The notes: generated by a model from the letters alone, not told the origin. A stretch of 64,000 bases of DNA from Pseudomonadota bacterium (GCA_023431345.1 JAEYWK010000239.1:15862-79861); one strand, 5' to 3'. Positions 54,789 to 63,951 are shown, counted from the first letter of the stretch. A program made the numbers and translations.

Positions 54789-56636
54789 ATGGCTCGAATC
54801 CTGCTCGTCTCCCCTGAAGGTCAACAGGTGGTCGAGCTCCGTGATCACAACTCGCTCGGACGCCACCCCTCCAATACGGTGCAGCTGCTCGACAAGATTG
54901 TGTCGAAGGAGCACTGCATCATCGAGCGCCGCGCGAACGGCTTCACCCTGCGCGACCTCGGCAGCCTGAACGGGACCTACGTCAATGGCGAGCGCGTCGC
55001 GGGCGAGCGCGACTTACGTCATGGCGACGACATCGCCCTCGGGCAAACGCGCGCTCGCTACGATGACGGCAGCGGCCGTCCGATGCCGGCGCCGCCGGGC
55101 TACGGCCAACCTTCGTCTCCCTTTCAAGCGCCAGCTCCGCAATCCGGATGGCAACCCGGCGGGCCCGTCAGCATGGGCGCCCCAGCGACGGTAGGAGCGC
55201 CCGGGGCGTACGGGCCGCCGATGACCCCGATTTCGGGCGTGCCGGTGCCGCAGCTGAGCCCGACGCCCGCCGCAGGCTTCCACCCTCTACCGCTGCAAGG
55301 TCAGCCGCCGGTCAGCCCGTCGGGCCCGCCCGCCGCCAACGTCGACATCAACGACAAGGCGCGACAGATCGGCACGCAGATCGCGGCGACGCAGAAGGGC
55401 TTTTTGCCCTTCGACAGCGTCTCCGGGAACCTGGTGCAGCTCGCCGCCGACTACGAGCGCTTGCGCCTCTCGCACGAGCTTTCGCGGGAAATCGCGCTCG
55501 AACGCGACCTCCCGAGCCTGCTCAACAAGATCTTGCTCACCATCTTCAAGTTCGTGCGCGCCGATCGCGGCGTCATTTTCTTGAAGGAGAGCGACGGCCA
55601 GCTCGTCCCGGGGGCGAGCCAGCGCCGCGATGGCACCAATCAACCCATCCCGGTGTCGTCGACGATCATGAACCACGTGATCCGCGAGCGAGCGACCGTG
55701 CTCACCCACGACGCGGCCATGGATTTCGCGGCGTCGAAGGGGAAGAGCATGATCTTGAACCGGATCAGCTCGGCCATCGTCGCGCCGCTCTTACACAACG
55801 ACGAGATTTTGGGCGTGCTGTGGCTCGACAGCGAGACGCTCGCGCAGTTTCAACCGAAGGACATGGAGATCGTCACCGCCATCGCGACGCAGGCGGCCAT
55901 GTTCATCGAGATCAACATCCTGGGCCGCAAGGTCGAGGCCGAGATCGTCAATCGCGAGCGCTTCAGCCGCCTGCTCTCGCCGAACGTAGCGCAGCGCGTG
56001 ATGAGCGGTGAGCTCGAGGTGAAGAAGGGCGGGCAGCTCGTCGAAGAGTGCACGGTCTTCAACTCCGATATTCGAGGCTTCACGCGCATGAGCGATGGGG
56101 CGAACCCTGCCAGCATCGTCGAGATGCTGAACGACTACTTCGAGCTGATGGTCGAGGTCGTGTTCAAACACGAGGGCACGCTCGACAAGTTCATGGGCGA
56201 CGGCATCATGGCCTTGTGGGGCGCCCCGGTGGCCCACCGCGACGACGCGGTGCGCAGCGTCGAGTGCGCGCTCGAGCAGATGGAAGTGCTCGGCAGGTTC
56301 AACCGCGCGCGGCTCGAGAGCGGTCACCCCGCGCTGGCCATGGGCATCGGCATCCACACCGGTCCGCTCGTCGCGGGCTATATCGGCAGCTCCAAGGCGC
56401 TCAGCTACACCGTGATCGGCGACACTGCGAACACGAGTGCGCGCCTGTGCGGCGTCGCTTCGGCCGGCCAGGTGCTAGTGAGCGAGCAGACGCTGGCCAA
56501 GCTCGGAGGCAGGTTCGAAACCGAAGAGCTGCCTGCCGCGCAGCTGAAGGGCAAAGAGAAGCCCTTCCGCATCTACGACATCAAGCGGGCGCACCCGAGC
56601 GTGCAGGTACCCGAGCAGCTCCGCGGCAGCGCCTGA
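54789..56636 (+). CDS. Adenylate cyclase with FHA and GAF domains
   Basis: 615 residues. An FHA domain (about 1-95) has the phosphothreonine-binding pattern SLGRHPSNTV, SKEHCIIE and SLNGTYVNG. A Pro-rich linker (about 100-215) follows. A GAF domain (about 250-410) reads RGVIFLKESDG, with FQPKDMEIVTAIATQAAMF near its end. A class III cyclase domain (about 435-605) has the metal Asp residues in NSDIRGFTRMSD and FMGDGIMALWGAP. Lys in LDKF and Asp in IGDTANTSARL suggest ATP as substrate. It would make cAMP in response to a phosphoprotein bound by FHA. A kinase partner could be the Ser/Thr kinase in this window (inference). Confidence 0.92.
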   Translation: MARILLVSPEGQQVVELRDHNSLGRHPSNTVQLLDKIVSKEHCIIERRANGFTLRDLGSLNGTYVNGERVAGERDLRHGDDIALGQTRARYDDGSGRPMPAPPGYGQPSSPFQAPAPQSGWQPGGPVSMGAPATVGAPGAYGPPMTPISGVPVPQLSPTPAAGFHPLPLQGQPPVSPSGPPAANVDINDKARQIGTQIAATQKGFLPFDSVSGNLVQLAADYERLRLSHELSREIALERDLPSLLNKILLTIFKFVRADRGVIFLKESDGQLVPGASQRRDGTNQPIPVSSTIMNHVIRERATVLTHDAAMDFAASKGKSMILNRISSAIVAPLLHNDEILGVLWLDSETLAQFQPKDMEIVTAIATQAAMFIEINILGRKVEAEIVNRERFSRLLSPNVAQRVMSGELEVKKGGQLVEECTVFNSDIRGFTRMSDGANPASIVEMLNDYFELMVEVVFKHEGTLDKFMGDGIMALWGAPVAHRDDAVRSVECALEQMEVLGRFNRARLESGHPALAMGIGIHTGPLVAGYIGSSKALSYTVIGDTANTSARLCGVASAGQVLVSEQTLAKLGGRFETEELPAAQLKGKEKPFRIYDIKRAHPSVQVPEQLRGSA

Positions 56637-56743
56637 GCGGCCCGCGGGCCCCCGACGCCGCGCGTCACGCGCCAAGCCCTCGACAGGACCCGAGCTTCGC
56701 GCCAAAGTCGCGCGGCTTCGCCCCCTGGCGACGCCCCTACCGC

Positions 56744-57694
56744 ATGGCCGTAGTCCTCGCTTTCGAACGCCCCGTCGTCGAGCTCGTCGCCCGCGTGCGC
56801 GAGCTCCGTGAGCTCGCGAGCGCGGATCCTCGCTTCGGCGCCGAGCTGCGCCGCCTGGAAGACAAGGCCGCGGTCCTGGCTCGCGAGGTGTTCGCCGGGC
56901 TCACGCCGATGCAAAAGGTGCAGCTCTCGCGGCACCCCAGCCGGCCCTACTCGCAAGACTACATCGAGCGGCTATTCGAGGATTTCGAGGAGCTCCACGG
57001 CGACCGGCGCTTCGCCGACGATCCGGCGATCATCGCCGGCCTCGGCAAATTTCACGGTCGAAGCGTGGCCATCGTGGGACACCGCAAGGGGCGCACCACG
57101 AAGGAGAACATGGCGCGCAACTTCGGGATGCCGAACCCCGAAGGGTACCGCAAGGCGATCCGCATCTACGAGCTCGCGGAGCGCTTCGGCTTGCCGATCT
57201 TCACGTTCGTCGACACGCCCGGCGCCTATTGCGGCATCGGCGCGGAAGAGCGTGGTCAGAGCGAGGCGATCGGCGCCTCGATCGAGGTGATGTCGCGGAT
57301 GTCGGTGCCGATCATCAGCGCCGTCATCGGCGAGGGGGGCTCTGGCGGCGCCCTCGCGCTGGGCGTCGCCAATCGAGTGCTCGTGCTGGAGTTCAGCTAC
57401 TACTCCGTGATCACCCCCGAGGGTTGCGCCGCGATCCTGTGGAAGAGCGGCGACTTGGCGCCGGAGGCCGCGGCGCGGCTGAAGATCACCGCGCCCAACC
57501 TGCTGGAGCTGGGCGTGGTCGACGCCATCGTGGAAGAGCCGCCCGGGGGCGCGCATCAGGACTACGATGACGCTGCAAAGCGCCTCGACGCCGCGCTCTA
57601 CGGCGAGCTGAAGGCGCTGAGCGGGCTGTCTCCGGAAGAGCTGCGCGTCGATCGCTATGAGCGCTTCCGCAAGCTCGGCGCATTTGTGGCATAA
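56744..57694 (+). CDS. accA: Acetyl-CoA carboxylase carboxyltransferase subunit alpha
   Basis: Half of the carboxyltransferase that makes malonyl-CoA for fatty acids. It has 316 residues (E. coli AccA 319). PMQKVQLSRHPSRPYSQDYI, GDRRFADDPAIIAGLG, VGHRKGRTTKENMARNFGMPNPEGYRKA, FVDTPGAYCGIGAEERGQ, AVIGEGGSGGALALGVAN and SVITPEGCAAILWKS are all conserved. It precedes pgk by 11 bases, so it may be cotranscribed with the glycolytic genes. The ATG at 56744 is chosen because earlier in-frame starts lie inside the cyclase gene. Confidence 0.95.
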   Translation: MAVVLAFERPVVELVARVRELRELASADPRFGAELRRLEDKAAVLAREVFAGLTPMQKVQLSRHPSRPYSQDYIERLFEDFEELHGDRRFADDPAIIAGLGKFHGRSVAIVGHRKGRTTKENMARNFGMPNPEGYRKAIRIYELAERFGLPIFTFVDTPGAYCGIGAEERGQSEAIGASIEVMSRMSVPIISAVIGEGGSGGALALGVANRVLVLEFSYYSVITPEGCAAILWKSGDLAPEAAARLKITAPNLLELGVVDAIVEEPPGGAHQDYDDAAKRLDAALYGELKALSGLSPEELRVDRYERFRKLGAFVA

Positions 57695-57705
57695 GGCGCC
57701 CCAGC

Positions 57706-58896
57706 ATGCCCCCGACCGACGGGTTTCGTAACATCGACGAGCTGGCGCTCGCTCACCAGCGCGTGCTCGTGCGCGTCGACTTCGACGTGCCCCTGAACGA
57801 TGACGGCAGCGTCGCCGACGACAGCAAGCTCTGCGCCGCCCTGCCCACCATCCGTAAGGTCACGAGCGAAGGTGGGCGCGCGGTGCTCGTCACCCACCTC
57901 GGCGCCGCGGGCGAGCCGCCCGTCAGCTTGGAGCCCGTCGCGATGCGACTGGCGGAGCTACTCGGTCAAGAGGTGTACCTGCCCGACGAGGTGCTGGGCG
58001 ACGCGGCACGCAAGGTCGTGAGCGACCTGCGCGAAGGTCAGGTGTGCTTGCTCGAGAACCTGCGCTTCGTGCCGGAAGAGGCGCAGAACGACGACGTGCT
58101 CGCGCGCAAGCTGCTCGGCCTCGGAGACGTCTACGTCGGTGAGGCGTTCGGCTGCGCGCACCTGACTCACGCATCGACCGTCGCGCTCCCGCGCATCTTC
58201 AAAGAGCGCGGCGTTGGCTATCGCTTCAAGGCGGAGCTCGAAGCGCTCGAGCGCGTCGCGGCCAGCGCGCACAAGCCGTACTTGGGCGTACTCGGCGGGC
58301 GGAGCTTGTCGGAGCAGCTACCGGTGCTCGAGGTGATGCTGCGTCGCTGCGGAGCGATCTGCGTCGGCGGGGCCGTCGCGAGCACGCTGCTCGCGGCGAA
58401 GAGCATCGACATGAAGAGCTCGCTGCTGGAGCGCGAGCAGCTGGCGCTGGCCCGAGGCATCCTCAGCCGCGCGCGTGATCAGCGGGTCGAGCTGATACTG
58501 CCGGTCGACGTCGTCGTGGCTCGCAACGCGGACGAAGCGGACGGGAGCCCCGTGAGCGTGGGCTCGATCCCGGACCAGCACGGCGCCTTCGACATCGGCC
58601 CGCGCACGCTCGAAACATTCCGGACACGTCTTGCGGCGGCCAAGACCGTGCTGTGGCACGGCACGCTGGGAATCGTGGAAAACCCCGCATTTGCCCAGGG
58701 CTCGAGCGAGCTGTTGGCGGCCCTCCGGGAGGCACCGGCGTTCGGGCTCGTCACGGGCGGCAAGATGGCGCGCCTGGCTCGCGCCGGCGGCGCCGAGCAA
58801 GAGAGCAAAATTGGTTTCGTTTCGACGGGCGGCGTGGCATCGCTCGTTTTCATCGAAGGCAAGAGACTACCGGGCATCGACGCCCTCCGTGGATGA
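57706..58896 (+). CDS. pgk: Phosphoglycerate kinase
   Basis: Transfers phosphate from 1,3-bisphosphoglycerate to ADP. It has 396 residues (usual about 390). Conserved stretches are RVLVRVDFDVPLNDDGSV (substrate loop), VLVTHLGAAGEP, LLENLRFVPEEAQND, VYVGEAFGCAHLTHAST and KPYLGVLGG; near the end is TGGKMARL. In most PGKs the signature reads DAFGTAHR; here it is EAFGCAHLTHAS, a slight change. Motifs around FVSTGGVASL confirm the C-terminal domain. It overlaps tpiA (ATGA). Confidence 0.95.
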   Translation: MPPTDGFRNIDELALAHQRVLVRVDFDVPLNDDGSVADDSKLCAALPTIRKVTSEGGRAVLVTHLGAAGEPPVSLEPVAMRLAELLGQEVYLPDEVLGDAARKVVSDLREGQVCLLENLRFVPEEAQNDDVLARKLLGLGDVYVGEAFGCAHLTHASTVALPRIFKERGVGYRFKAELEALERVAASAHKPYLGVLGGRSLSEQLPVLEVMLRRCGAICVGGAVASTLLAAKSIDMKSSLLEREQLALARGILSRARDQRVELILPVDVVVARNADEADGSPVSVGSIPDQHGAFDIGPRTLETFRTRLAAAKTVLWHGTLGIVENPAFAQGSSELLAALREAPAFGLVTGGKMARLARAGGAEQESKIGFVSTGGVASLVFIEGKRLPGIDALRG

Positions 58897-59651
58897 ACAT
58901 GGCAAATCGCAAATACCTGATCGCTGGCAACTGGAAGCTCAACAACGGCGGCGCGGCGGGCTTGAAGCTCGCCGAAGACGTGGCGAACGCGACGAAGGGC
59001 ATGTCGGCCGAGGTCGTGGTGGCACCGCCCTTCACCGCGCTCGCGGCCGTGGCCAGCACCCTCGAAGGCTCGCACGTCGAAGTCTCGGCGCAGAACCTGT
59101 ACCCGAAAGATAGCGGCGCCTTCACCGGCGAGATCAGCGCTCCCATGCTGCTCGAAGCCGGCTGCAAGTGGGTGATCCTCGGCCACAGCGAGCGTCGGCA
59201 GTACTTCGGCGAGACCGACGCCTCCGTGAAGGACAAGGTCATCGCCGCCATCGCCGCCGGCCTGAAGCCGATCGCGTGCATCGGCGAGACGCTGCCCGAG
59301 CGCGAAGCGGGCAAGACGCTGGAGGTCTGCTTCCGCCAGCTCGACGCCTTCGCGGAGGTCCTGCTGAAGAATCCGGGCTACGGCGTGATCGCGTACGAGC
59401 CCGTCTGGGCCATCGGTACCGGCAAGGTGGCGACGCCGGCCCAGGCGCAGGAAGTGCACGAAGCGCTGCGCAAGCGCCTCGCCGGCCTGAGCGCGGATCT
59501 AGCGGAAAAGACTCGTCTTCTCTACGGCGGCAGCGTCAAGGCCGACAACGCCAAGGAGCTGCTGGGCTGCCCCGACATCGACGGCGCGCTCGTCGGCGGC
59601 GCGGCGCTCGACGCGGCCGGGTTCGCCAAGATCGCCCAGGCGGCCGGCTGA
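58893..59651 (+). CDS. tpiA: Triosephosphate isomerase
   Basis: Interconverts dihydroxyacetone phosphate and glyceraldehyde 3-phosphate. It has 252 residues. Catalytic Lys in IAGNWKLNNG, His in VILGHSERRQYF, and Glu in VIAYEPVWAIGTGK are present; the phosphate loop is LLYGGSVKADNAKELL and GALVGGAAL. The ATG overlaps the pgk stop (ATGA); a second ATG two codons later (MANRKYLIAGNWK) is the family-typical start. secG follows 70 bases later. The pgk-tpiA-secG order is common in bacteria. Confidence 0.96.
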   Translation: MNMANRKYLIAGNWKLNNGGAAGLKLAEDVANATKGMSAEVVVAPPFTALAAVASTLEGSHVEVSAQNLYPKDSGAFTGEISAPMLLEAGCKWVILGHSERRQYFGETDASVKDKVIAAIAAGLKPIACIGETLPEREAGKTLEVCFRQLDAFAEVLLKNPGYGVIAYEPVWAIGTGKVATPAQAQEVHEALRKRLAGLSADLAEKTRLLYGGSVKADNAKELLGCPDIDGALVGGAALDAAGFAKIAQAAG

Positions 59652-59721
59652 TTTCAGCTCGCTTGAGACAGACCCGCCGAACTGCGCTAAGTAGCCTGCC
59701 GTCCCCCGCTCGAGACCCCCT

Positions 59722-60051
59722 ATGGCCGAGATCATTCATACGCCGCTCACCGTGATTCACATCCTCGCCTGCGCCTTCTTGATGCTGGTGGTGTTGATTC
59801 AGCCCGGAAAGGGCGGCGGGCTCGGGGCCTTGAGCGGCGCAGGCGCGCAGCAAGTGTTCGGCGGACGCGGCGCCGGCAATTTCCTCACGAAGACCACGTG
59901 GGCCACCGCGGGTATCTTCTTCGCGACGAGCATGACGCTCGCCTACTTGTCGTCATCGACCGACGACTCGCTCGAGCGCCGCAGCAAGCTGGAGCTCGCG
60001 AAGAAGGCGCCCGTGCCGGTGCCCGTAGGCTCCGCCGCCGGCCAAAAGTAG
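59722..60051 (+). CDS. secG: Preprotein translocase subunit SecG
   Basis: 109 residues. Two membrane helices (TVIHILACAFLMLVVLIQ and WATAGIFFATSMTLAYLSS) flank the conserved loop QPGKGGGLGALSGAGAQQVFGGRG, which is diagnostic of SecG. The C-terminal tail (LAKKAPVPVPVGSAAGQK) is Pro/Lys-rich. It supports SecYEG protein export. The stop is one base before the start of the glycosyltransferase gene. Confidence 0.93.
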   Translation: MAEIIHTPLTVIHILACAFLMLVVLIQPGKGGGLGALSGAGAQQVFGGRGAGNFLTKTTWATAGIFFATSMTLAYLSSSTDDSLERRSKLELAKKAPVPVPVGSAAGQK

Positions 60052-60052
60052 C

Positions 60053-61474
60053 GTGCGCTCGCCCGCCAAGGGCGCGCTCGTAGACGCAGCGCTGGTAGCG
60101 GCCGCGCGCGTCGCGGTGTCGCTCGCTTGTATGGCGAGCGGCTTCCGCGCCATCAGCGACGACGACTATGCTCGCGTCACGATCGCAGCGCGCTTCGCGG
60201 CTCAGCCGAGCCCGGATCCGAGCGGCACGAGCTGGCTGCCGCTGCCGTTCTGGTTGTACGGCGTGCCGATGTGGCTGCTGGGCGACTCGCTCACGACCGC
60301 GCGCGCCGTCGCGGTCACGCTCGGCGCCGCGAGCGCCGTCGCGGTCTGGCTGTCGGCGCGCTGGCTCGGCTTCGCGCCGCGTACGGCGCTGCTGGGCGCG
60401 CTGGGCGCGACCCTGCTGCCCTACGGCGCCTGGCTCTCGACCGCGACGGTGCCCGAGGCGCCGACGGCCGGGCTCTTGGTGCTCGGCGCCGTCAGCCTGC
60501 TGCGCCCTGAGCCGCGGCGACGCCTGATCGGCGGCCTCGCGCTCGGGGCGGCGTGCTTCTCGCGCTACGAGGCGTGGGCGCCCGCGCTGGTCTTCGCGCT
60601 GGTCACGGCGGCAGACTTTCGACGAGAGCGCGACCGGCTGCGCGCGCTCGCGGCGGTGGCGGCGCTCGCGCCCATCGCACTTTGGCTACTGCACGGCGTG
60701 TTCGTGCACGGCGACGCGCTGTTCTTCGTGGCGCGGGTCACGCAGTACCGCGCAGCGCTGGGCGGCGACGCCGTCAGCCTCGGCTCCGCGCTGCTCGCCA
60801 CGCCGCTCGCGCTCGTCCGCTTCGAGCCCGAGCTACTCGCGGTGTTCGCGGTCGCGCTCGGCTTGACTCTGCGACGTGGCGAATCGCCGTTCACGGGCGT
60901 CGCGTGGCGCCCGGTGCTGCTGCTCGCTTCGCTCGTCGTGTTTCTGATCGCGGCCGATGTGCGCGGTGGCGCCGCCACCCACCATCCCGAGCGCTCGCTC
61001 TTGCCCGTGTTCTGGTTCCTGGCGCTGATCACCGCTGGCCTCGTGAGCAACCTCGCTCAGAGCGCAGAGCGCCCTTGGCTCTTGCCGGCGCTGGCGCTGC
61101 CGCTCGCGCTGGCAGGTGGCTTGTGGCTGAGGCCAGCGCTGCTGCCGACGTTCGCTCACCGCGGTGAAGAAGAACACGTCGGAAGGCTCCTGCGCCGCAT
61201 GGGCGCGAGCCAAGTCGCGCTCGACACCGACGACTACGGCTACTTCGCCATTCAAGCCGCGCTGGGTCACGGCGCGAGCTTCCCGCTGCGTGACCACGAT
61301 CCGCGGAGACCCGCGCGCCCGGCGCCGACCGGTGTCGCCGAGCTGCGCGCCCAGCTCGGCCCTGCGCGCTGGCTCGTGACCACGCACCAGCGCGCTCCGC
61401 TCGCGCAGGCGCTTGGCCCGGTGCAGGTCAAGACCGAGCGCTTCGCGCTGATCTCGCTCGAGCCGCCGCGTTGA
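60053..61474 (+). CDS. GT39-like polytopic glycosyltransferase
   Basis: 473 residues with about ten hydrophobic helices. The early loop ISDDDYARVTIAARFAAQPSPDP carries the acidic pair (DDD) that in GT-C enzymes (ArnT/PMT type) binds the lipid-linked sugar donor. LPFWLYGVPMWLLG and FSRYEAWAPAL follow. The C-terminal part is soluble. It probably transfers a sugar from polyprenyl phosphate outside the inner membrane; the acceptor is unknown. It starts at GTG one base after the secG stop, so it is cotranscribed. Confidence 0.75.
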   Translation: MRSPAKGALVDAALVAAARVAVSLACMASGFRAISDDDYARVTIAARFAAQPSPDPSGTSWLPLPFWLYGVPMWLLGDSLTTARAVAVTLGAASAVAVWLSARWLGFAPRTALLGALGATLLPYGAWLSTATVPEAPTAGLLVLGAVSLLRPEPRRRLIGGLALGAACFSRYEAWAPALVFALVTAADFRRERDRLRALAAVAALAPIALWLLHGVFVHGDALFFVARVTQYRAALGGDAVSLGSALLATPLALVRFEPELLAVFAVALGLTLRRGESPFTGVAWRPVLLLASLVVFLIAADVRGGAATHHPERSLLPVFWFLALITAGLVSNLAQSAERPWLLPALALPLALAGGLWLRPALLPTFAHRGEEEHVGRLLRRMGASQVALDTDDYGYFAIQAALGHGASFPLRDHDPRRPARPAPTGVAELRAQLGPARWLVTTHQRAPLAQALGPVQVKTERFALISLEPPR

Positions 61475-61623
61475 GTCGAGCCCCGAGGCGCCCCCTTCCG
61501 CGGGCCGCCGGCTTCGGACCCGTGTCCGGCGTGGCCACGAAACTCGGGCTTTGTCGGCATTTGAGCCGCTCGAGGCTCGGCCCATCGCCGAAGAGTTCTC
61601 AGTCTGCGCGCGCTCTCGCTACG

Positions 61624-61941
61624 ATGGCCGCCGTGATCGGCAGCGTCGGACGCAGGCTCGTCGAAGGTACGGTAGGGCTGTTTGCTCTACTGGGCTTCCT
61701 GTACGTGCCGCTCGGCCGTCATACCGGCTTCGAGCACGCGCGGGCCGTCCTCGGCACGCCCCAGGCGACGGCCGCGCTCCAGGACGTGACGACGGCCGCG
61801 CTGCGGCTGCGCGAGCGCGTGCTGCAGCTCTTCTCCGGACATTTCGCGAGCCAGCTGCCGCCCCCGGCGAGTGAAGCCGTACCGACGGCCGGCGAGAAAC
61901 TCGAGCGAAGCCCGAAGCCCATCCCGCCCAAGCTGAACTAG
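61624..61941 (+). CDS. Small protein with one N-terminal membrane segment
   Basis: 105 residues. A hydrophobic segment (VEGTVGLFALLGFLYVPLG) lies at about 13-32, then a helix (TAALQDVTTAALRLRERVLQLF) and a Pro-rich tail. This looks like a membrane-anchored small protein. No family is recognised. The ATG at 61624 is chosen because the open frame further upstream overlaps the end of the glycosyltransferase. Ribosome-site support is weak. Confidence 0.5.
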   Translation: MAAVIGSVGRRLVEGTVGLFALLGFLYVPLGRHTGFEHARAVLGTPQATAALQDVTTAALRLRERVLQLFSGHFASQLPPPASEAVPTAGEKLERSPKPIPPKLN

Positions 61942-62046
61942 CGCTGCGCGCTCGTTCCTGGCGTCGCTTGCGAAGCGTGGGAATGCTTGACTACTCTCTG
62001 GCGTAGTCTTCGGACGAACCGTCTTCGGACGAAAGGAGAGTGGACA

Positions 62047-62490
62047 GTGGGACTACTATCTCGGCTTGCGGGGCTGGCTCCGGCCAAGGCCCCGACTGAC
62101 GACGTGCTGCTCATTCACGCGATGTTCCTCATGGCAGGCGCCGACGGGAACTTCGATGACGAAGAGACGTCGGTCATCATCGGATTTGCCAATTCTCTGC
62201 CTGAGTTCAAGCACACCACGGACCAAGAGTTCCAGGGGCTGATCGGCGAGGCCAAGAAGCTCGTGCGAAAGTTCGAGACGCCGCAGGCGTCCGTCGCCGC
62301 GCTCAAAGAGCTGTCTACGCCGAAGCTGAAGCAGAAGGCGTTCTTGCTCGCAGCCGACATCGCCCTCGCGTCCGGCGACGTCGATGAAGACGAAGACGCC
62401 ATGCTCGAAGCGATGGGCCGCGTGCTCGGCATCGACGAGCAAACCGCGAACATGATCATCAACGTCCTCGCCATCAAGTACGTACCCTGA
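62047..62490 (+). CDS. TerB-domain protein
   Basis: 147 residues. The TerB/DjlA-like helical fold is seen in VLLIHAMFLMAGADGNFDDEETSVII, a metal-binding acidic pattern, and again near the end in LLAADIALASGDVDEDEDAMLEAM. TerB proteins bind metal ions and are often associated with membranes or stress responses. It starts at GTG with AAAGGAG upstream, which fixes the start; the open frame to 61987 is longer but lacks the motif. A TerB-containing protease gene follows 7 bases after the stop, so the two belong together. Confidence 0.85.
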   Translation: MGLLSRLAGLAPAKAPTDDVLLIHAMFLMAGADGNFDDEETSVIIGFANSLPEFKHTTDQEFQGLIGEAKKLVRKFETPQASVAALKELSTPKLKQKAFLLAADIALASGDVDEDEDAMLEAMGRVLGIDEQTANMIINVLAIKYVP

Positions 62491-62497
62491 ACTGAAC

Positions 62498-63742
62498 ATG
62501 CCCATCGAGCCCGAGGCGCTGCGAACCAGGCGTGAGCAATCTCTGGCCGCCGAGCTCGCGGCAGAGTCGGACGTCAGCTACGCCTTGAAGAAGGTCGAAG
62601 AGCGCTACGGCGGCTACGGCTTCTACGGGCGGCGGTCGCTCTTGACCGGCTCGCTGCGCCTCACGCGCTCGATGGCCCCCGAGATAGCCGAAACGCTGAC
62701 GCATTGCCGCGACGTGCTCGGCTACCAGCGCAAGGTCGAGGTCTACGTGAGGGCAGACGCTGCCTTCCAGGCCTCGGCCATGCGCTGCGAGGGTAGCCCC
62801 GACGTGATCGTGCTCTCGTCGCGCGTGCTCGAGGTCTTCACCCCCGACGAGCTCCGCTTCGTGATCGGCCACGAGCTCGGGCACCTGGTGCTCGACCACT
62901 TCCGGCTCCCCATGCCCGTGCTGGCCAAGATCGAAGACCGCGCGGGCGCCCTCGTCAGCCGCCGCAACGCGCTGAAGCTGTACCTGTGGGCGCGCGCCGC
63001 CGAGCACTCGGCCGATCGAGCGGGCCTGCTCTGCGCGGGCGAGCCCGAGGCCGCCGCGCGCGGCTTCTTCAAGCTGGCGAGCGGCCTAGCGTCGCCGCGC
63101 GTCAGCGCCGATCTCGAGGCGTACGCGAAGCAGGTAGAGTCCCTCGCCAGCGCGCCCGAAGCCCGTCAAAAGCCGCGTGACGACGACGACACGCTCGACT
63201 GCTTCAGCACGCACCCCTACAGCCCGCTGCGCGTACGCGCCGTCGTGGCCTATTCGAGATCGGACCAGTTCCGCAGCCTCAGCGGCTACGGCCCTGGTGA
63301 CCTACCGCTCAGCGACGTCGAAGAGATCGTCGAGCGCGACCTGCAGCTGATGGAGCCGGGCTACCTCGAAGAGAAGAGCGACGAAGCCAAGGCGCTCAAG
63401 CGCCTGCTCTACTGCGCCGCGGTGAGCGTCGCCGCCGCCGACGGTGAGGTGCACGAAGCCGAGGTCAAAGCCGTGCGCCGCCTCGTCGGACACGAAGAGA
63501 TGTGGGCGGGCGTCGACGTTGAAGCCGCCCGCAAGGAGCTCGAAGAGAAGCTCGACGCCGCGCGCAGCCAGCCCTTGGCGCGCCGCGCGCAGCTCGTGCA
63601 ACACCTCACGATCGTCGCTTCGGCCGACGGCGTCGTTTCCCCCGAAGAGCTCAGCGAAATGGGGCGCATCGCGGTGAGGCTCGAGGTCGGCCCCACCGTC
63701 GTCGAGCAGACCCTGGCCGCTTCTGCCCATCCGCTCGATTAG
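62498..63742 (+). CDS. M48 metalloprotease fused to a TerB domain
   Basis: 414 residues. Residues about 60-260 form an M48 peptidase with the zinc motif HELGHLVLDH and the third ligand region EHSADRAGLLC. A C-terminal TerB domain (about 295-405) has RLLYCAAVSVAAADGEVHEAEVKAVR and a second acidic stretch, LTIVASADGVVSPEE. No membrane segment is evident, so it appears cytosolic. It follows the small TerB gene closely on the same strand. The two TerB domains may interact. Confidence 0.88.
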   Translation: MPIEPEALRTRREQSLAAELAAESDVSYALKKVEERYGGYGFYGRRSLLTGSLRLTRSMAPEIAETLTHCRDVLGYQRKVEVYVRADAAFQASAMRCEGSPDVIVLSSRVLEVFTPDELRFVIGHELGHLVLDHFRLPMPVLAKIEDRAGALVSRRNALKLYLWARAAEHSADRAGLLCAGEPEAAARGFFKLASGLASPRVSADLEAYAKQVESLASAPEARQKPRDDDDTLDCFSTHPYSPLRVRAVVAYSRSDQFRSLSGYGPGDLPLSDVEEIVERDLQLMEPGYLEEKSDEAKALKRLLYCAAVSVAAADGEVHEAEVKAVRRLVGHEEMWAGVDVEAARKELEEKLDAARSQPLARRAQLVQHLTIVASADGVVSPEELSEMGRIAVRLEVGPTVVEQTLAASAHPLD

Positions 63743-63756
63743 GGAGTGTCCCTAAT
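63738..63756. repeat. AT-rich palindrome around the M48 stop codon
   Basis: ATTAGGGA (63738-63745) pairs with TCCCTAAT (63749-63756) around GTG, an 8-base perfect stem. It includes the stop codon of the M48 gene. It is notably AT-rich for this genome and could be a terminator or a short dispersed repeat. Confidence 0.6.
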
Positions 63757-63774
63757 TGCTGGTCTCGGCGTAAA

Positions 63775-63804
63775 CGTGCCCGTGCCCGTGCCCGTGCCCG
63801 TGCC
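63775..63804. repeat. Hexanucleotide tandem repeat CGTGCC x5
   Basis: Five perfect head-to-tail copies of CGTGCC (63775-63804) lie in the space between the M48 gene and the gene at the right edge. The run is not inside a recognised gene. Confidence 0.9.
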
Positions 63805-63951
63805 CGACGGTCCGTAAGTTGCCGTCGGCGGTATCGGGGCTGGTAGGCCGGGGTTTGTGGCGCGTGCCTGGCCCGCGCGCGCCGCGGGCAGCTGCCCGCG
63901 CAGTCGACGGAGGCTCAAGCAACCAGCAGGTCGCGTGACCGATGGGGCGTG

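Noticed and set aside
56744..60051. accA-pgk-tpiA-secG order as a novel cluster
   Set aside because: pgk-tpiA-secG is a widespread arrangement, and accA upstream is only a close neighbour.
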